Source: Mucilaginibacter defluvii
Lineage (GTDB): Bacteria; Bacteroidota; Bacteroidia; Sphingobacteriales; Sphingobacteriaceae
Length of the DNA stretch: 64,000 nt
Direction of reading: 5' to 3'
Assembly (NCBI RefSeq): GCF_039543225.1
Contig: NZ_BAABJI010000001.1
Span: 1,143,193 to 1,207,192, forward strand
Part shown: positions 37,240 to 46,126 of the stretch, piece after piece
How positions within the stretch are numbered: the first letter of the stretch is position 1
Layout: each line of letters begins with the position of its first letter
Made by a program: the position numbers and the translations under genes
The notes under the pieces: model-generated
The model's database searches: none
What the model saw: only the letters and a program-made list of their open reading frames with translations
What the model was told of the DNA's origin: nothing

Positions 37240-38307
37240 ATGGCCTTTATTCATACGGTACTCGAAGCACCTGCATACGGTTGGCAGGATGGTGATGGCA
37301 ATCTTTCGAAACCTTCGCCAGCCAAAATTCTAAAAGCATTTGCAAGCCGCATGAATGTTTTTAAAAACCGCCGCAATTGGCTCCCCTTAATGAGCTGGCT
37401 GATGGTGTTGGCGTTAACGCCTTTTTTCCTGCTTTTCATATTTAAATATTTTAGCCTAAAACTGCTGCTTATCACTTTTATATACAGCATGGTGGTTATG
37501 GGTACGCATGGCACTATCTGGTACCATCGTTACTGCACACATAGGGCTTTCAAATTCCGCAATAATTTTTGGCGTTTTGTTACCCAAAATCTTACATTGA
37601 AAATTATCCCTGAGGAGATATATGTGATCTCGCACCATGTGCATCACGCCCTGTCTGATCAGCCGGGCGACCCATACAACGCGTCGGGTGGCTTTTTGTA
37701 TTGTTTTTTAGCGGATGCCAATCATCAACCTATAAATCGCAACATGAGCGAGAACGATTACAACCGTTGCGTAACCCTGATGAAACACACAGGGGTAAAA
37801 GCCAATACTTATGCGCAATATAAAAAGTGGGGTACGGTGGCTAACCCGTTTTATAGCGTAGCCGGTGTGTTATTAAGCTGGGGGTTTTGGTTTACCGTAT
37901 TTTACCTGCTTGGTGGTATAGCTTTAGCTTGCGCGCTGCTTGGCGCCGCCGGTTTTTGGGCGGTAGGCGTGCGTACCTTTAATTACGAAGGCCACGGCAA
38001 AGGTAAGGATATGCGCCGCGAAGGGGTCGATCATAATCGTAACGATATGTCGGTTAATCAGTTGTGGCCGGGTATTGTAGCGGGCGAGTGGCATAATAAT
38101 CACCACTTGTTCCCTAAAAGCGCGCGTTCGGGCTTTAAGCCATACCAGGTTGATATGGCTTGGTATTACATAAAAGCCATGCACTTTTTTGGTGCGGTAA
38201 CTTGTTATAATGATTCCAAAAAACGCTTTTATCAGCAATATTATAAACCTGTGCCCGTGGTAGAAAGGGTATGCCCCAAAACCGGGCTGATCCTGACCGA
38301 AATTTAA
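37240..38307 (+). CDS. Fatty-acid desaturase (acyl-CoA desaturase-like)
   Basis: A 355-residue integral membrane di-iron enzyme introducing double bonds into fatty acyl chains. The three histidine boxes are HRYCTH, HHVHH and HNNHH, spaced as in the delta-9 desaturase class. Hydrophobic pairs lie around residues 48-70 and 72-90 and again at 205-245. Length fits. The 194 bases upstream are AT-rich, with no ORF. A terminator follows 12 bases after the stop. Confidence 0.92.
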   Translation: MAFIHTVLEAPAYGWQDGDGNLSKPSPAKILKAFASRMNVFKNRRNWLPLMSWLMVLALTPFFLLFIFKYFSLKLLLITFIYSMVVMGTHGTIWYHRYCTHRAFKFRNNFWRFVTQNLTLKIIPEEIYVISHHVHHALSDQPGDPYNASGGFLYCFLADANHQPINRNMSENDYNRCVTLMKHTGVKANTYAQYKKWGTVANPFYSVAGVLLSWGFWFTVFYLLGGIALACALLGAAGFWAVGVRTFNYEGHGKGKDMRREGVDHNRNDMSVNQLWPGIVAGEWHNNHHLFPKSARSGFKPYQVDMAWYYIKAMHFFGAVTCYNDSKKRFYQQYYKPVPVVERVCPKTGLILTEI

Positions 38308-38318
38308 AATATGATAAC

Positions 38319-38342
38319 AGCCACCGGCAAGGTGGCTTTTTT
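38319..38342 (+). terminator. Intrinsic terminator of the desaturase gene
   Basis: AGCCACC (38319-38325) pairs with GGTGGCT (38331-38337) around GGCAA, followed by six T. The spacing to the stop codon is 11 bases. Confidence 0.88.
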
Positions 38343-38466
38343 GTATGCGGCATTTTTGCCTTTTAATGTTTCATTTTAAGGGAGCAATAACTACTTTAGT
38401 AGGGCAGATGCCGTGGTGATGCTTTTTTTACCATGCGGTGTTTGTGATACTAACCAGTTACAAACC

Positions 38467-39375
38467 ATGAGTTACTCCCGAAGAAGTTTTTTAAAAAGCT
38501 CGGCTATGTTGGCCGCCGCGGCGGCTTTACCGAGTTACGCCGGTGCTGCCGATAACAAACTGCATCGCAACGTGCTGCAATTGTACTCCGTACGTGATGA
38601 AATGCGTACCGATCCCAAAGCCACGCTGAAACGCCTGGCAGAGCTGGGTTACCGCCACGTAGAGCATGCCAACTACTCCGACCGTAAATTTTATGGCTTT
38701 ACCGTAAAGGAATTCAAAGCTATATTGAATGATAACGGCTTAACTATGCCAAGCGGGCACACTACCATGGCCCGGCAAGACTGGGATGCTTCTAAAAATG
38801 ATTTTACCGATAAGTGGAAACAAACCGTTGAGGATGCCGCCGCTATCGGTCAACGTTTTGTGATCAGCCCGTCATTATCAGGCGCGGCCATGACCGCCGA
38901 TGAGATGAAACCTTATATGGAGCAGTTTAATAGGTGCGGCGAGCTGTGCAAAAAGTACGGCATGAAATTCGGTTACCATAACCACGATTTTGAATTTGAA
39001 CAACGCATTGATGGTATACTCTTGTATGATTTTATGCTGCAACATACAGATCCGGCGCTGGTTGCCCAACAACTGGATATTGGCAATATGTATATGGCCG
39101 GCGCTAACGCGCTCGACTACATAAAAAAATATCCGGGCAGGTTTGAGCTGATGCACGTGAAAAACATGATAAAAGCCGGCCAAGAAAACGGCAAACCCAA
39201 ATACGAAAGCTGCCAGCTTGACAAAGGTTTGCTTCCGTTAAAACAAATACTTAAGGCCGCCAAAAAAACTGCCGGAACATCATATTTTGTAATAGAGCAG
39301 GAAGAATACCAGGGGCTTGGCCAAAGCGAAAGCGCGGGTATTGATTTGGCCGTAATAAAAAAATGGGGCTATTAG
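38467..39375 (+). CDS. Exported sugar phosphate isomerase/epimerase-like TIM barrel
   Basis: A 302-residue protein with a twin-arginine signal (SRRSFLKSSAMLAAAAALPS) and an AP-endonuclease-2/xylose-isomerase-like TIM barrel. Metal-site residues are likely in MKFGYHNHDFEFE, VAQQLDIGNMYMAG, FELMHVKNMI and YFVIEQEEYQG. I chose the ATG at 38467, since the ATG at 38413 adds 18 unconserved residues before the signal. Members near DUF1080 and Gfo/Idh genes act on oxidised sugars in the periplasm. A related gene at 47436 has the same layout. It opens the sugar-oxidation cluster. Confidence 0.88.
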   Translation: MSYSRRSFLKSSAMLAAAAALPSYAGAADNKLHRNVLQLYSVRDEMRTDPKATLKRLAELGYRHVEHANYSDRKFYGFTVKEFKAILNDNGLTMPSGHTTMARQDWDASKNDFTDKWKQTVEDAAAIGQRFVISPSLSGAAMTADEMKPYMEQFNRCGELCKKYGMKFGYHNHDFEFEQRIDGILLYDFMLQHTDPALVAQQLDIGNMYMAGANALDYIKKYPGRFELMHVKNMIKAGQENGKPKYESCQLDKGLLPLKQILKAAKKTAGTSYFVIEQEEYQGLGQSESAGIDLAVIKKWGY

Positions 39376-39502
39376 TAACTTATTTATGGCATAATACTTT
39401 TTTAATAATAAAGTTATTAAGTTTGGAAAGCACGGCTTTCTATAGTCAAACCTGCATTTAGCGCACGGTGGCGTTAAATAAATCAACACTGATAATAGTT
39501 TA

Positions 39503-40054
39503 ATGGACAGAAGAGTTGCGATTAAAAATCTGGCGTTAGTATTAGGGGGAGCTACGCTTTTTCCGAAGGATATGCTTGCGGGCAGCAGTAATTTGATACA
39601 ATTAAAAAACGTAAAAATTACGCTTGCGCAAGAAAAACTACTTGCCGAGGTTGCCGAAACCATTATACCTAAAACAACCAGCCTAGGCGCTAAGGACATG
39701 GGCTTGCACCTTTTTGTATTGCTTATGCTGGATGATTGCTACAACAAGCAGGATCAGCAGCAATTTACCGAAGGGCTAAAACAATTTGCAGCGTTGGCCG
39801 CTAAAACGAGCGCCAAGCCATTCGCATTATGGCCGCAGGCACAACGCGAGGCATTGCTTTTAACGTTTGAAAACGGAAAGGCCGGCACCAGTGAGTTAAA
39901 CGCATTTTACCGCATTACTAAGGATAAAACGGTACAGGGGTACACCCAATCAAAATATTTTATGACAAAAAAGGTGGTTTATGAGCTTATACCGAGCAGG
40001 TATAATGTAGACGTGCCTGTAAAAACCAATAATACAGCAGTAAAGCATGGCTAA
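39503..40054 (+). CDS. Gluconate 2-dehydrogenase subunit 3 family protein
   Basis: A 183-residue exported protein (MDRRVAIKNLALVLGGATLF is a twin-arginine-like leader) of the family of small subunits that accompany FAD-dependent sugar dehydrogenases. The family signature is LAEVAETIIPKTTSLGAKDM, followed by a helical body. Its stop overlaps the start of the GMC oxidoreductase gene by 8 bases, so the two are translationally coupled and probably exported as one complex on this subunit's signal. That inference follows the known small-subunit/large-subunit pairs. Confidence 0.9.
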   Translation: MDRRVAIKNLALVLGGATLFPKDMLAGSSNLIQLKNVKITLAQEKLLAEVAETIIPKTTSLGAKDMGLHLFVLLMLDDCYNKQDQQQFTEGLKQFAALAAKTSAKPFALWPQAQREALLLTFENGKAGTSELNAFYRITKDKTVQGYTQSKYFMTKKVVYELIPSRYNVDVPVKTNNTAVKHG

Positions 40055-41765
40055 TTTAAACATCGACAGCGTTAAGGAACGTACCTTCGATGCCATAGTT
40101 ATCGGATCGGGAATAAGTGGGGGCTGGGCTGCCAAGGAGCTTACCGGAAAAGGACTTAAAACGCTGGTACTTGAGCGTGGCCGGGATGTTAAACATGGTA
40201 TTGATTACCCTACCACCAATATGTACCCCTGGGAATTTAAGCATCGCAATGAGATGCCATTATCGGTACGCGAAGAAAATCCTATAGTTTCACGCTGCTA
40301 CGCTTTCCATGAAGATGCAGCGCACTTTTTTGTAAAGGATAAAGAGCACCCTTACATACAGGAAAAACCTTTTGATTGGATACGCGGCTACCAGGTAGGC
40401 GGTAAATCGCTGCTATGGGCGCGCCAAACCCAGCGCTGGAGCGACTTTGATTTTGAAGGCCCTGCGCGCGATGGCTTTGCTGTCGACTGGCCTATCCGTT
40501 ATGCCGACATAGCGCCATGGTACAGCTACGTCGAAAAATTTGCCGGTATATCGGGCAATAAAGATGGTATTGCCGAACTGCCTGATGGTGAATTTTTACC
40601 GGGCTTTCCATTAAATACAGTCGAAAAATATTTTAGCGATCACGTTAAAAAAGCTTACAGTAACCGACACGTGATCAGCGCGCGTTGCGCGCACCTTTCA
40701 AAGCCTGAGCCAATCCACTTTGAGCAGGGCAGGGTACAGTGCCAGAACAGGGTGCTTTGCCAGCGTGGTTGTCCGTTTGGTGGCTATTTTAGCAGTAATG
40801 CCTCAACCATTCCATGGGCCATGAAATCAGGCAACATGACCTTGCGCCCGTTTTCAGTAGTGCAATCGATTATCTACGATGAAAACAAAGGAAAGGCAAC
40901 CGGCGTACGTGTTATCGACACGAACACCAAAGAAGTTATTGAATATTACGCCCGCATTATTTTTGTTAACGCGGCAGCATTAAATACCAACATGATATTG
41001 CTTAACTCTACCTCAAACCGTTTTCCTAACGGCCTGGGTAATGATAGCGGCGTGCTGGGCAAATACGTAGCATTTCACCTTTATACGGCTACTGTTAATG
41101 CCGATGTGGATGGATACACCGAATTCAAAACCGAAGGCCGCAACCCGGCCGGTGGTGGGTATATACCACGTTTCCGTAACGTTTACAAGCAGGAAACCGA
41201 TTTTCTGCGTGGTTATGCTGCCGGTTTAGGCGCGTATCGTTCAACGCATACCGATTCATCAGGTGTTGGCAGTAAACTAAAAGACAGTCTGGCTAACCCT
41301 CAATTGGGCGGCTGGAGAGTAGGCTCGCACATGATGGGCGAAACCATACCAAAAGAAAGCAATTACGTAAAGCTGGATAAGGATCAGAAAGACCAGTGGG
41401 GCATGCCGCTACTACGTATCTCGGTTGATTATGATGATAACGACCGTAAAATGACCAACGACTACCTGGAGCAGGTAGGCGAGATGTTTGAAACGGCCGG
41501 CTTCAAAAACATACGTAAGGAAATAACCCAGGGCAAAGCGCCGGGTCTGGATATTCACGAAATGGGCGGCGCACGCATGGGGCATGATCCAAAAACATCC
41601 ATCCTTAACAAATGGAACCAGGTGCATACCTGCAACAATGTGTTTGTTACCGATGGTGCCTGCATGACCTCAACAGCCTGCCAAAACCCTTCATTAACCT
41701 ACATGGCTTTTACCGCCCGCTCGGTTGATTACGCCGTTAGTGAAATGAAAAAAGGAAACCTCTAA
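40047..41765 (+). CDS. GMC family FAD-dependent sugar dehydrogenase, catalytic subunit
   Basis: A 572-residue oxidoreductase. The N-terminal FAD motif is IVIGSGISGGWAAKEL. The C-terminal catalytic His and Asn lie in DIHEMGGARMGHDP and TACQNPSLTYMAFTARSV. A three-cysteine motif, CQNRVLCQRGCPFGG, corresponds to the Fe-S cluster site of FAD-dependent glucose and fructose dehydrogenases. Electrons could therefore pass from FAD to Fe-S to the haem c protein encoded at 45590. It has no signal peptide of its own and overlaps the small-subunit gene by 8 bases. Context suggests oxidation of sugar C3 hydroxyls to 3-keto sugars. Confidence 0.92.
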   Translation: MANLNIDSVKERTFDAIVIGSGISGGWAAKELTGKGLKTLVLERGRDVKHGIDYPTTNMYPWEFKHRNEMPLSVREENPIVSRCYAFHEDAAHFFVKDKEHPYIQEKPFDWIRGYQVGGKSLLWARQTQRWSDFDFEGPARDGFAVDWPIRYADIAPWYSYVEKFAGISGNKDGIAELPDGEFLPGFPLNTVEKYFSDHVKKAYSNRHVISARCAHLSKPEPIHFEQGRVQCQNRVLCQRGCPFGGYFSSNASTIPWAMKSGNMTLRPFSVVQSIIYDENKGKATGVRVIDTNTKEVIEYYARIIFVNAAALNTNMILLNSTSNRFPNGLGNDSGVLGKYVAFHLYTATVNADVDGYTEFKTEGRNPAGGGYIPRFRNVYKQETDFLRGYAAGLGAYRSTHTDSSGVGSKLKDSLANPQLGGWRVGSHMMGETIPKESNYVKLDKDQKDQWGMPLLRISVDYDDNDRKMTNDYLEQVGEMFETAGFKNIRKEITQGKAPGLDIHEMGGARMGHDPKTSILNKWNQVHTCNNVFVTDGACMTSTACQNPSLTYMAFTARSVDYAVSEMKKGNL

Positions 41766-41803
41766 ATCAATTAAATTAAACATAATACACCGGTATTACT
41801 ACT

Positions 41804-43252
41804 ATGACTAAGGAAACTGAAAACAATTCGAGACGGAGTTTTATCAAGAGCGGCGCGCTGGCAGCGGCCGGTTTCATGATTGTGCCACGCTACGTGCTTG
41901 GCGGTAAAGGTTATACTGCACCAAGCGATAAGCTGATAGTTGCCGGTATTGGTGCCGGTGGTAAAGGTAAAAGCGATATTGCCAACTTCTACAAAAGCGG
42001 TAAGGCTGAGATAGCTTACCTGTGCGATGTAGATGATCGCGAGGCGGCGGAATCGGTAAAGAATTTCCCTAAAGCTAAATACTATAAAGACTGGCGTAAA
42101 CTGCTGGAAAAAGAGCACAAGCATATTGATGCCGTTTCGGTTTCAACGCCTGACCATAACCACGCCATTATCGGGCTGGCAGCAATGCAGCTTAAAAAGC
42201 ACGTATATATACAAAAACCATTAACCCACGATATTTACGAGGCGCGTGTTTTAACCGATGCCGCTAAAAAATACAAAGTGGTAACCCAAATGGGTAATCA
42301 GGGTTCATCAGGAGATGGTGTAAGGCAGTTAAAGGAGTGGTTTGATGCAGGCCTTATCGGCGATGTAAATACCATTTACTGCTGGACAGACCGCCCGGTA
42401 TGGCCGCAGGGTATTCCATGGCCATCAAACAAAGCAACCATACCTAAAGAACTGGATTGGGATTTATGGCTGGGTACTGCACCAAATAAGGATTATATCG
42501 AAAAATTAGTACCGTTTAACTGGCGCGGCTGGTGGGATTATGGTACAGGCGCGTTAGGCGATATGGGTTGCCACATTATGGAGCCCGCTTTCCGTCTGTT
42601 AGATCTTACCTATGTAAAGGATGTACAATCAAGCGTGGGTACGGTTTATACTGACATCTTTAGGAAAGGTTATTTCCCTGAAAGCTGCCCGCCATCAAGC
42701 CATATTACCATGACGTTCCCTAAAACAGCCAAAACCAAAGGCGATGTAACCATTCATTGGATGGATGGCGGTATACAGCCGGAAAGGCCTGCCGAGCTTG
42801 GCCCTAATGAAACATTTGGCGATGGTGGTAACGGTATGCTGTTCGTTGGTTCAAAAGGTAAAATGATGGCCGGTACTTACGCGGTTAACCCGCAACTGTT
42901 GCCAACCTCGCGCACCAAAGAAGCAAACGTTCCGCAAACAATAAAACGTGTGCCGGGTGGCGATAACGGCCACTACGCGCAATGGGTTGAGGCTTGTTTA
43001 GCCGGTTACGGTAAAATGGAAGTGAGCTCGCCGTTTGAGATTGCCGGTCCGTTAACCGAGGCATTGCTGATGGCCAACTTATCAATCAGGGGCCATGCCG
43101 TTGAGGTTAAAGATGCACAGGGCCGCAGTTCGTTCCCTGGTAATGATATTAAACTGATCTGGGATAACCAGAACATGAAGGTGACCAACTTTGATGCCGT
43201 TAACCAATACGTAAAACGCGAATACCGCGAAGGCTGGAAACTGGGTGTATAA
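41804..43252 (+). CDS. Exported Gfo/Idh/MocA family oxidoreductase
   Basis: A 482-residue NAD(P)-type oxidoreductase with a twin-arginine signal (SRRSFIKSGALAAAGFMIVP). The Rossmann fold begins at VAGIGAGGKGKSDIANF. The family's lysine motif reads VYIQKPLTHDIYEARVLTDA, and the C-terminal domain has WWDYGTGALGDMGCHIMEPA. Export with a bound nicotinamide cofactor is known for periplasmic Gfo/Idh proteins. Relatives beside DUF1080 proteins act on 3-keto-glycosides. The gene lies 38 bases after the GMC gene and 50 bases before a second Gfo/Idh gene. Confidence 0.92.
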   Translation: MTKETENNSRRSFIKSGALAAAGFMIVPRYVLGGKGYTAPSDKLIVAGIGAGGKGKSDIANFYKSGKAEIAYLCDVDDREAAESVKNFPKAKYYKDWRKLLEKEHKHIDAVSVSTPDHNHAIIGLAAMQLKKHVYIQKPLTHDIYEARVLTDAAKKYKVVTQMGNQGSSGDGVRQLKEWFDAGLIGDVNTIYCWTDRPVWPQGIPWPSNKATIPKELDWDLWLGTAPNKDYIEKLVPFNWRGWWDYGTGALGDMGCHIMEPAFRLLDLTYVKDVQSSVGTVYTDIFRKGYFPESCPPSSHITMTFPKTAKTKGDVTIHWMDGGIQPERPAELGPNETFGDGGNGMLFVGSKGKMMAGTYAVNPQLLPTSRTKEANVPQTIKRVPGGDNGHYAQWVEACLAGYGKMEVSSPFEIAGPLTEALLMANLSIRGHAVEVKDAQGRSSFPGNDIKLIWDNQNMKVTNFDAVNQYVKREYREGWKLGV

Positions 43253-43302
43253 TTGCCCCCGCCGCCTGAGCGAATAAATATCTGAGAATATAAACACAAC
43301 CG

Positions 43303-44454
43303 ATGAAACTGAAATTAGCAATGATTGGCGGTGGACAGGGTGCCTTTATTGGTGCTATACACCGCATTGCCTCACGTATTGATGACCATTATGAACTGGT
43401 GGCCGGCGCATTCAGCAGCAATGCCGAAAAATCCCGCGCCAGCGGCTTAGCACTTGGTGTATCACCTGAGCGTGCCTACACTTCGTACCAGGAGCTTATC
43501 GAAAAAGAAAAGCAATTGTCCGAGGACGAACGCGTACAGGTAATCAGCATAGTAACACCTAACCATGTGCACTTTGAGCCAACCAAACTGGCTTTGGAGA
43601 ATGGTTTTCACGTGATATTGGATAAACCCATGACCTTCTCGCTGGACGAGGCAAAGGAACTGGAAAAGGTAGTAAAAAGCAGTGGTAAGCTGTTTTGCTT
43701 AACACATACTTATACCGGTTATCCAATGGTAAAAGAGGCAAAGCAACTCATTGCTTCAGGTAAGATCGGTAAGGTGCGCAAGGTATATGTAGAATATCCG
43801 CAGGGATGGTTAAGCACATTTTTAGAAGGAGAGGATAACAAACAGGCCTCATGGCGTACCGATCCGGGTAAGAGCGGAATAGCCGGTGCCATGGGCGATA
43901 TCGGTACCCATGCCTTTAACTTGGCCGAATATGTTACCGGCCTGCAAACCACCAAGCTGAATGCCGATATCAACGTAGTAGTTGAAGGCCGTAAGCTGGA
44001 TGATGACGGCGCGGTGCTGTTAAAATACGATAATGGTGCAAGTGGCGTGCTGATGGCTACCCAAATTGCCGCGGGCGATGAGAACAACGTTAAAATACGT
44101 GTTTATGGTGAAACCGGCGGCATTGAGTGGCAGCAGGATATAGCCAATACCTTATTGGTTAAGTACCTAGATAAGCCAACCGAAATATGGCGTACCGGCG
44201 GCGGCTACACCAGTAGTTTTGTAACCGGTAACATGCGTGCGCCGGCCGGTCATCCCGAAGGTTACCTGGAAGCCTTCGCCAACCTGTATAAAAACTTCGC
44301 CTTAACGGTTAAAGCAACAATTGAAGGTAAGGAAGCTGAGGCTGTATGGCTTGATTTTCCGGGTGTGGAAGAAGGTGTACGCGGGATGGCGTTTGTGGAG
44401 AACGTGATCGCCTCGGGCAAATCGGATAAAAAGTGGACTGATTTTGTGATCTAA
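43303..44454 (+). CDS. Cytoplasmic Gfo/Idh/MocA family oxidoreductase
   Basis: A 383-residue NAD(P)-dependent oxidoreductase without signal peptide. The Rossmann motif is MIGGGQGAFIGAIHRIA, the catalytic lysine segment is HVILDKPMTFSLDEAKELEK, and the conserved later motif is GAMGDIGTHAFNLAEYVTGL. It probably reduces a keto-sugar delivered from the periplasm or oxidises a sugar in the cytoplasm. It is followed after 16 bases by an isomerase/epimerase gene, making a likely functional pair. Confidence 0.92.
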   Translation: MKLKLAMIGGGQGAFIGAIHRIASRIDDHYELVAGAFSSNAEKSRASGLALGVSPERAYTSYQELIEKEKQLSEDERVQVISIVTPNHVHFEPTKLALENGFHVILDKPMTFSLDEAKELEKVVKSSGKLFCLTHTYTGYPMVKEAKQLIASGKIGKVRKVYVEYPQGWLSTFLEGEDNKQASWRTDPGKSGIAGAMGDIGTHAFNLAEYVTGLQTTKLNADINVVVEGRKLDDDGAVLLKYDNGASGVLMATQIAAGDENNVKIRVYGETGGIEWQQDIANTLLVKYLDKPTEIWRTGGGYTSSFVTGNMRAPAGHPEGYLEAFANLYKNFALTVKATIEGKEAEAVWLDFPGVEEGVRGMAFVENVIASGKSDKKWTDFVI

Positions 44455-44470
44455 AACCAATAAAACATAT

Positions 44471-45526
44471 ATGAGAACCATTAAAGGACCCGGAATATTT
44501 TTAGCCCAGTTTGTTGGCCCTAACGCGCCGTTTGATAACCTGAAATCTATTTGCGATTGGGCAAAGGGTTTAGGCTACAAAGGTGTGCAACTGCCAACCA
44601 ATGATCCGCATTATATCGACATACAAAAAGCGGCCGAAAGCCAAACTTATGCCGACGAGATAAAAGGTATTGTTAACGAGGCAGGTTTAGAGATCACTGA
44701 ACTTTCAACCCACCTGCAAGGTCAGTTGGTTGCCGTCAACCCGGCTTACGATCAGTTGTTCGACGCCTTCGCGCCCGAGCAGTACCGTAACAACCCCAAG
44801 GCGCGTCAGGAGTGGGCGGTACAGCAGCTAAAATACGCTGCTAAAGCATCGCAAAACCTTGGTTTAAATGCCCATGTAACCTTTAGCGGCGCGCTGATAT
44901 GGCAAACCGTTTACCCATGGCCGCAACGCCCCGCAGGTTTGGTTGATACCGCATTTACCGAGTTAGCCAAACGCTGGGAACCTATCCTGAACGTGTTTGA
45001 CGAGCATGGTATTGACCTTTGCTATGAGATCCATCCGGGTGAGGATTTGCACGATGGTATTACTTATGAGATGTTCCTTGAAAAAGTGAACAACCATAAG
45101 CGTGCCTGCTTGCTGTATGATCCATCGCACTTTGTGCTGCAATGCCTGGATTATTTGGAGTATATCGACATCTATCACGAACGTATAAAAATGTTTCACG
45201 TTAAGGATGCCGAGTTTAACCCGACCGGTCGTCAGGGTGTGTATGGCGGTTACCAGAACTGGGTTGACCGTGCAGGCCGTTTCCGCTCATTAGGTGATGG
45301 TCAGGTTGATTTTAAGGCGATCTTCAGCAAAATGGCGGCTTACGATTTTGAAGGCTGGGCTGTGCTGGAGTGGGAGTGTGCCCTTAAACACCCGGAAGAT
45401 GGCGCGCGCGAAGGTGCCGAGTTCATCAAGAACCACATTATCCACGTAACCGATCATGCCTTTGATGATTTTGCATCAGCAGGCGGCGACGAAGCGTATA
45501 ACAGAAGATTACTGGGGTTGCAGTAA
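44471..45526 (+). CDS. Cytoplasmic sugar phosphate isomerase/epimerase family protein
   Basis: A 351-residue TIM-barrel enzyme without signal peptide. Metal-site segments are DLCYEIHPGEDLHDGITYEM, CLLYDPSHFVLQCLDYLEYI, IKMFHVKDAEF and WAVLEWECALKHPEDGAREG. It belongs to the larger COG1082 subgroup frequently paired with Gfo/Idh oxidoreductases. It likely acts on the keto-sugar product of its neighbour. It is followed by an intrinsic terminator at 45537, closing the first part of the cluster. Confidence 0.9.
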   Translation: MRTIKGPGIFLAQFVGPNAPFDNLKSICDWAKGLGYKGVQLPTNDPHYIDIQKAAESQTYADEIKGIVNEAGLEITELSTHLQGQLVAVNPAYDQLFDAFAPEQYRNNPKARQEWAVQQLKYAAKASQNLGLNAHVTFSGALIWQTVYPWPQRPAGLVDTAFTELAKRWEPILNVFDEHGIDLCYEIHPGEDLHDGITYEMFLEKVNNHKRACLLYDPSHFVLQCLDYLEYIDIYHERIKMFHVKDAEFNPTGRQGVYGGYQNWVDRAGRFRSLGDGQVDFKAIFSKMAAYDFEGWAVLEWECALKHPEDGAREGAEFIKNHIIHVTDHAFDDFASAGGDEAYNRRLLGLQ

Positions 45527-45536
45527 AACCTCAATA

Positions 45537-45566
45537 AAGCCCTCTCCAAAATGAGAGGGCTTTTTT
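45537..45566 (+). terminator. Intrinsic terminator within the sugar-oxidation cluster
   Basis: GCCCTCTC (45539-45546) pairs with GAGAGGGC (45553-45560), extended by AA/TT, then a T-run. It separates the oxidoreductase-isomerase genes from the cytochrome and permease genes. Confidence 0.9.
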
Positions 45567-45589
45567 ACCATTAGCTTAATACCATACCT

Positions 45590-46099
45590 ATGAAAAAGCT
45601 TTTTTTGATTTTTGCAGCCGGTGTGCTGTTCGCCTCATGCGGCGGAGAAACCAAAACCAATACGGAAACTGCGGATACTACCGCTGCTGACGCGACAGAA
45701 GTAGCCGCGACTGACTCGGCTGCTGACAACGATACAATAACGCCGACTGATAAACCGGTATCTCAACCTCCGGCTGAGCAAAAGGAACAACCCGAGAAAA
45801 AAGAACAGCCGGAAAAGCCCGAGAAGCCCGAAGCTGTGGCCGGATCCGTAAAAGGCGGCGAACTGATTAAGGCCAGCGACTGCCTTACCTGCCATAAAGA
45901 AGATGTTAAATTAGTCGGCCCGGCGTATGCGGATGTTGCCAAAAAATACAAACCAACCGCTGCCAATATTGATATGCTTGCCGATAAGGTAATAAATGGC
46001 GGCTCGGGCAACTGGGGCCAGATACCGATGAGCCCGCATCCTAATGTGTCAAAAAATGATGCAAAAGAGATGGTAAAGTATATATTAGCGGTTAAATAA
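45590..46099 (+). CDS. c-type cytochrome lipoprotein
   Basis: A 169-residue lipoprotein: signal MKKLFLIFAAGVLFASC with the acylated Cys17, then a Thr/Asp/Pro/Glu-rich tether of about 70 residues. A single class I haem c domain follows, with the attachment motif CLTCH, KEDVKLVGPAYADVAKKY and a distal Met in GQIPMSPHP. It is the natural electron acceptor for the GMC dehydrogenase in this cluster. The long flexible tether suits shuttling from a membrane-anchored site. The Ccm genes at 26.3-29.2 kb would be needed to load its haem. Confidence 0.92.
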   Translation: MKKLFLIFAAGVLFASCGGETKTNTETADTTAADATEVAATDSAADNDTITPTDKPVSQPPAEQKEQPEKKEQPEKPEKPEAVAGSVKGGELIKASDCLTCHKEDVKLVGPAYADVAKKYKPTAANIDMLADKVINGGSGNWGQIPMSPHPNVSKNDAKEMVKYILAVK

Positions 46100-46126
46100 T
46101 AATTAAACCAAAACAGACCATAAAAA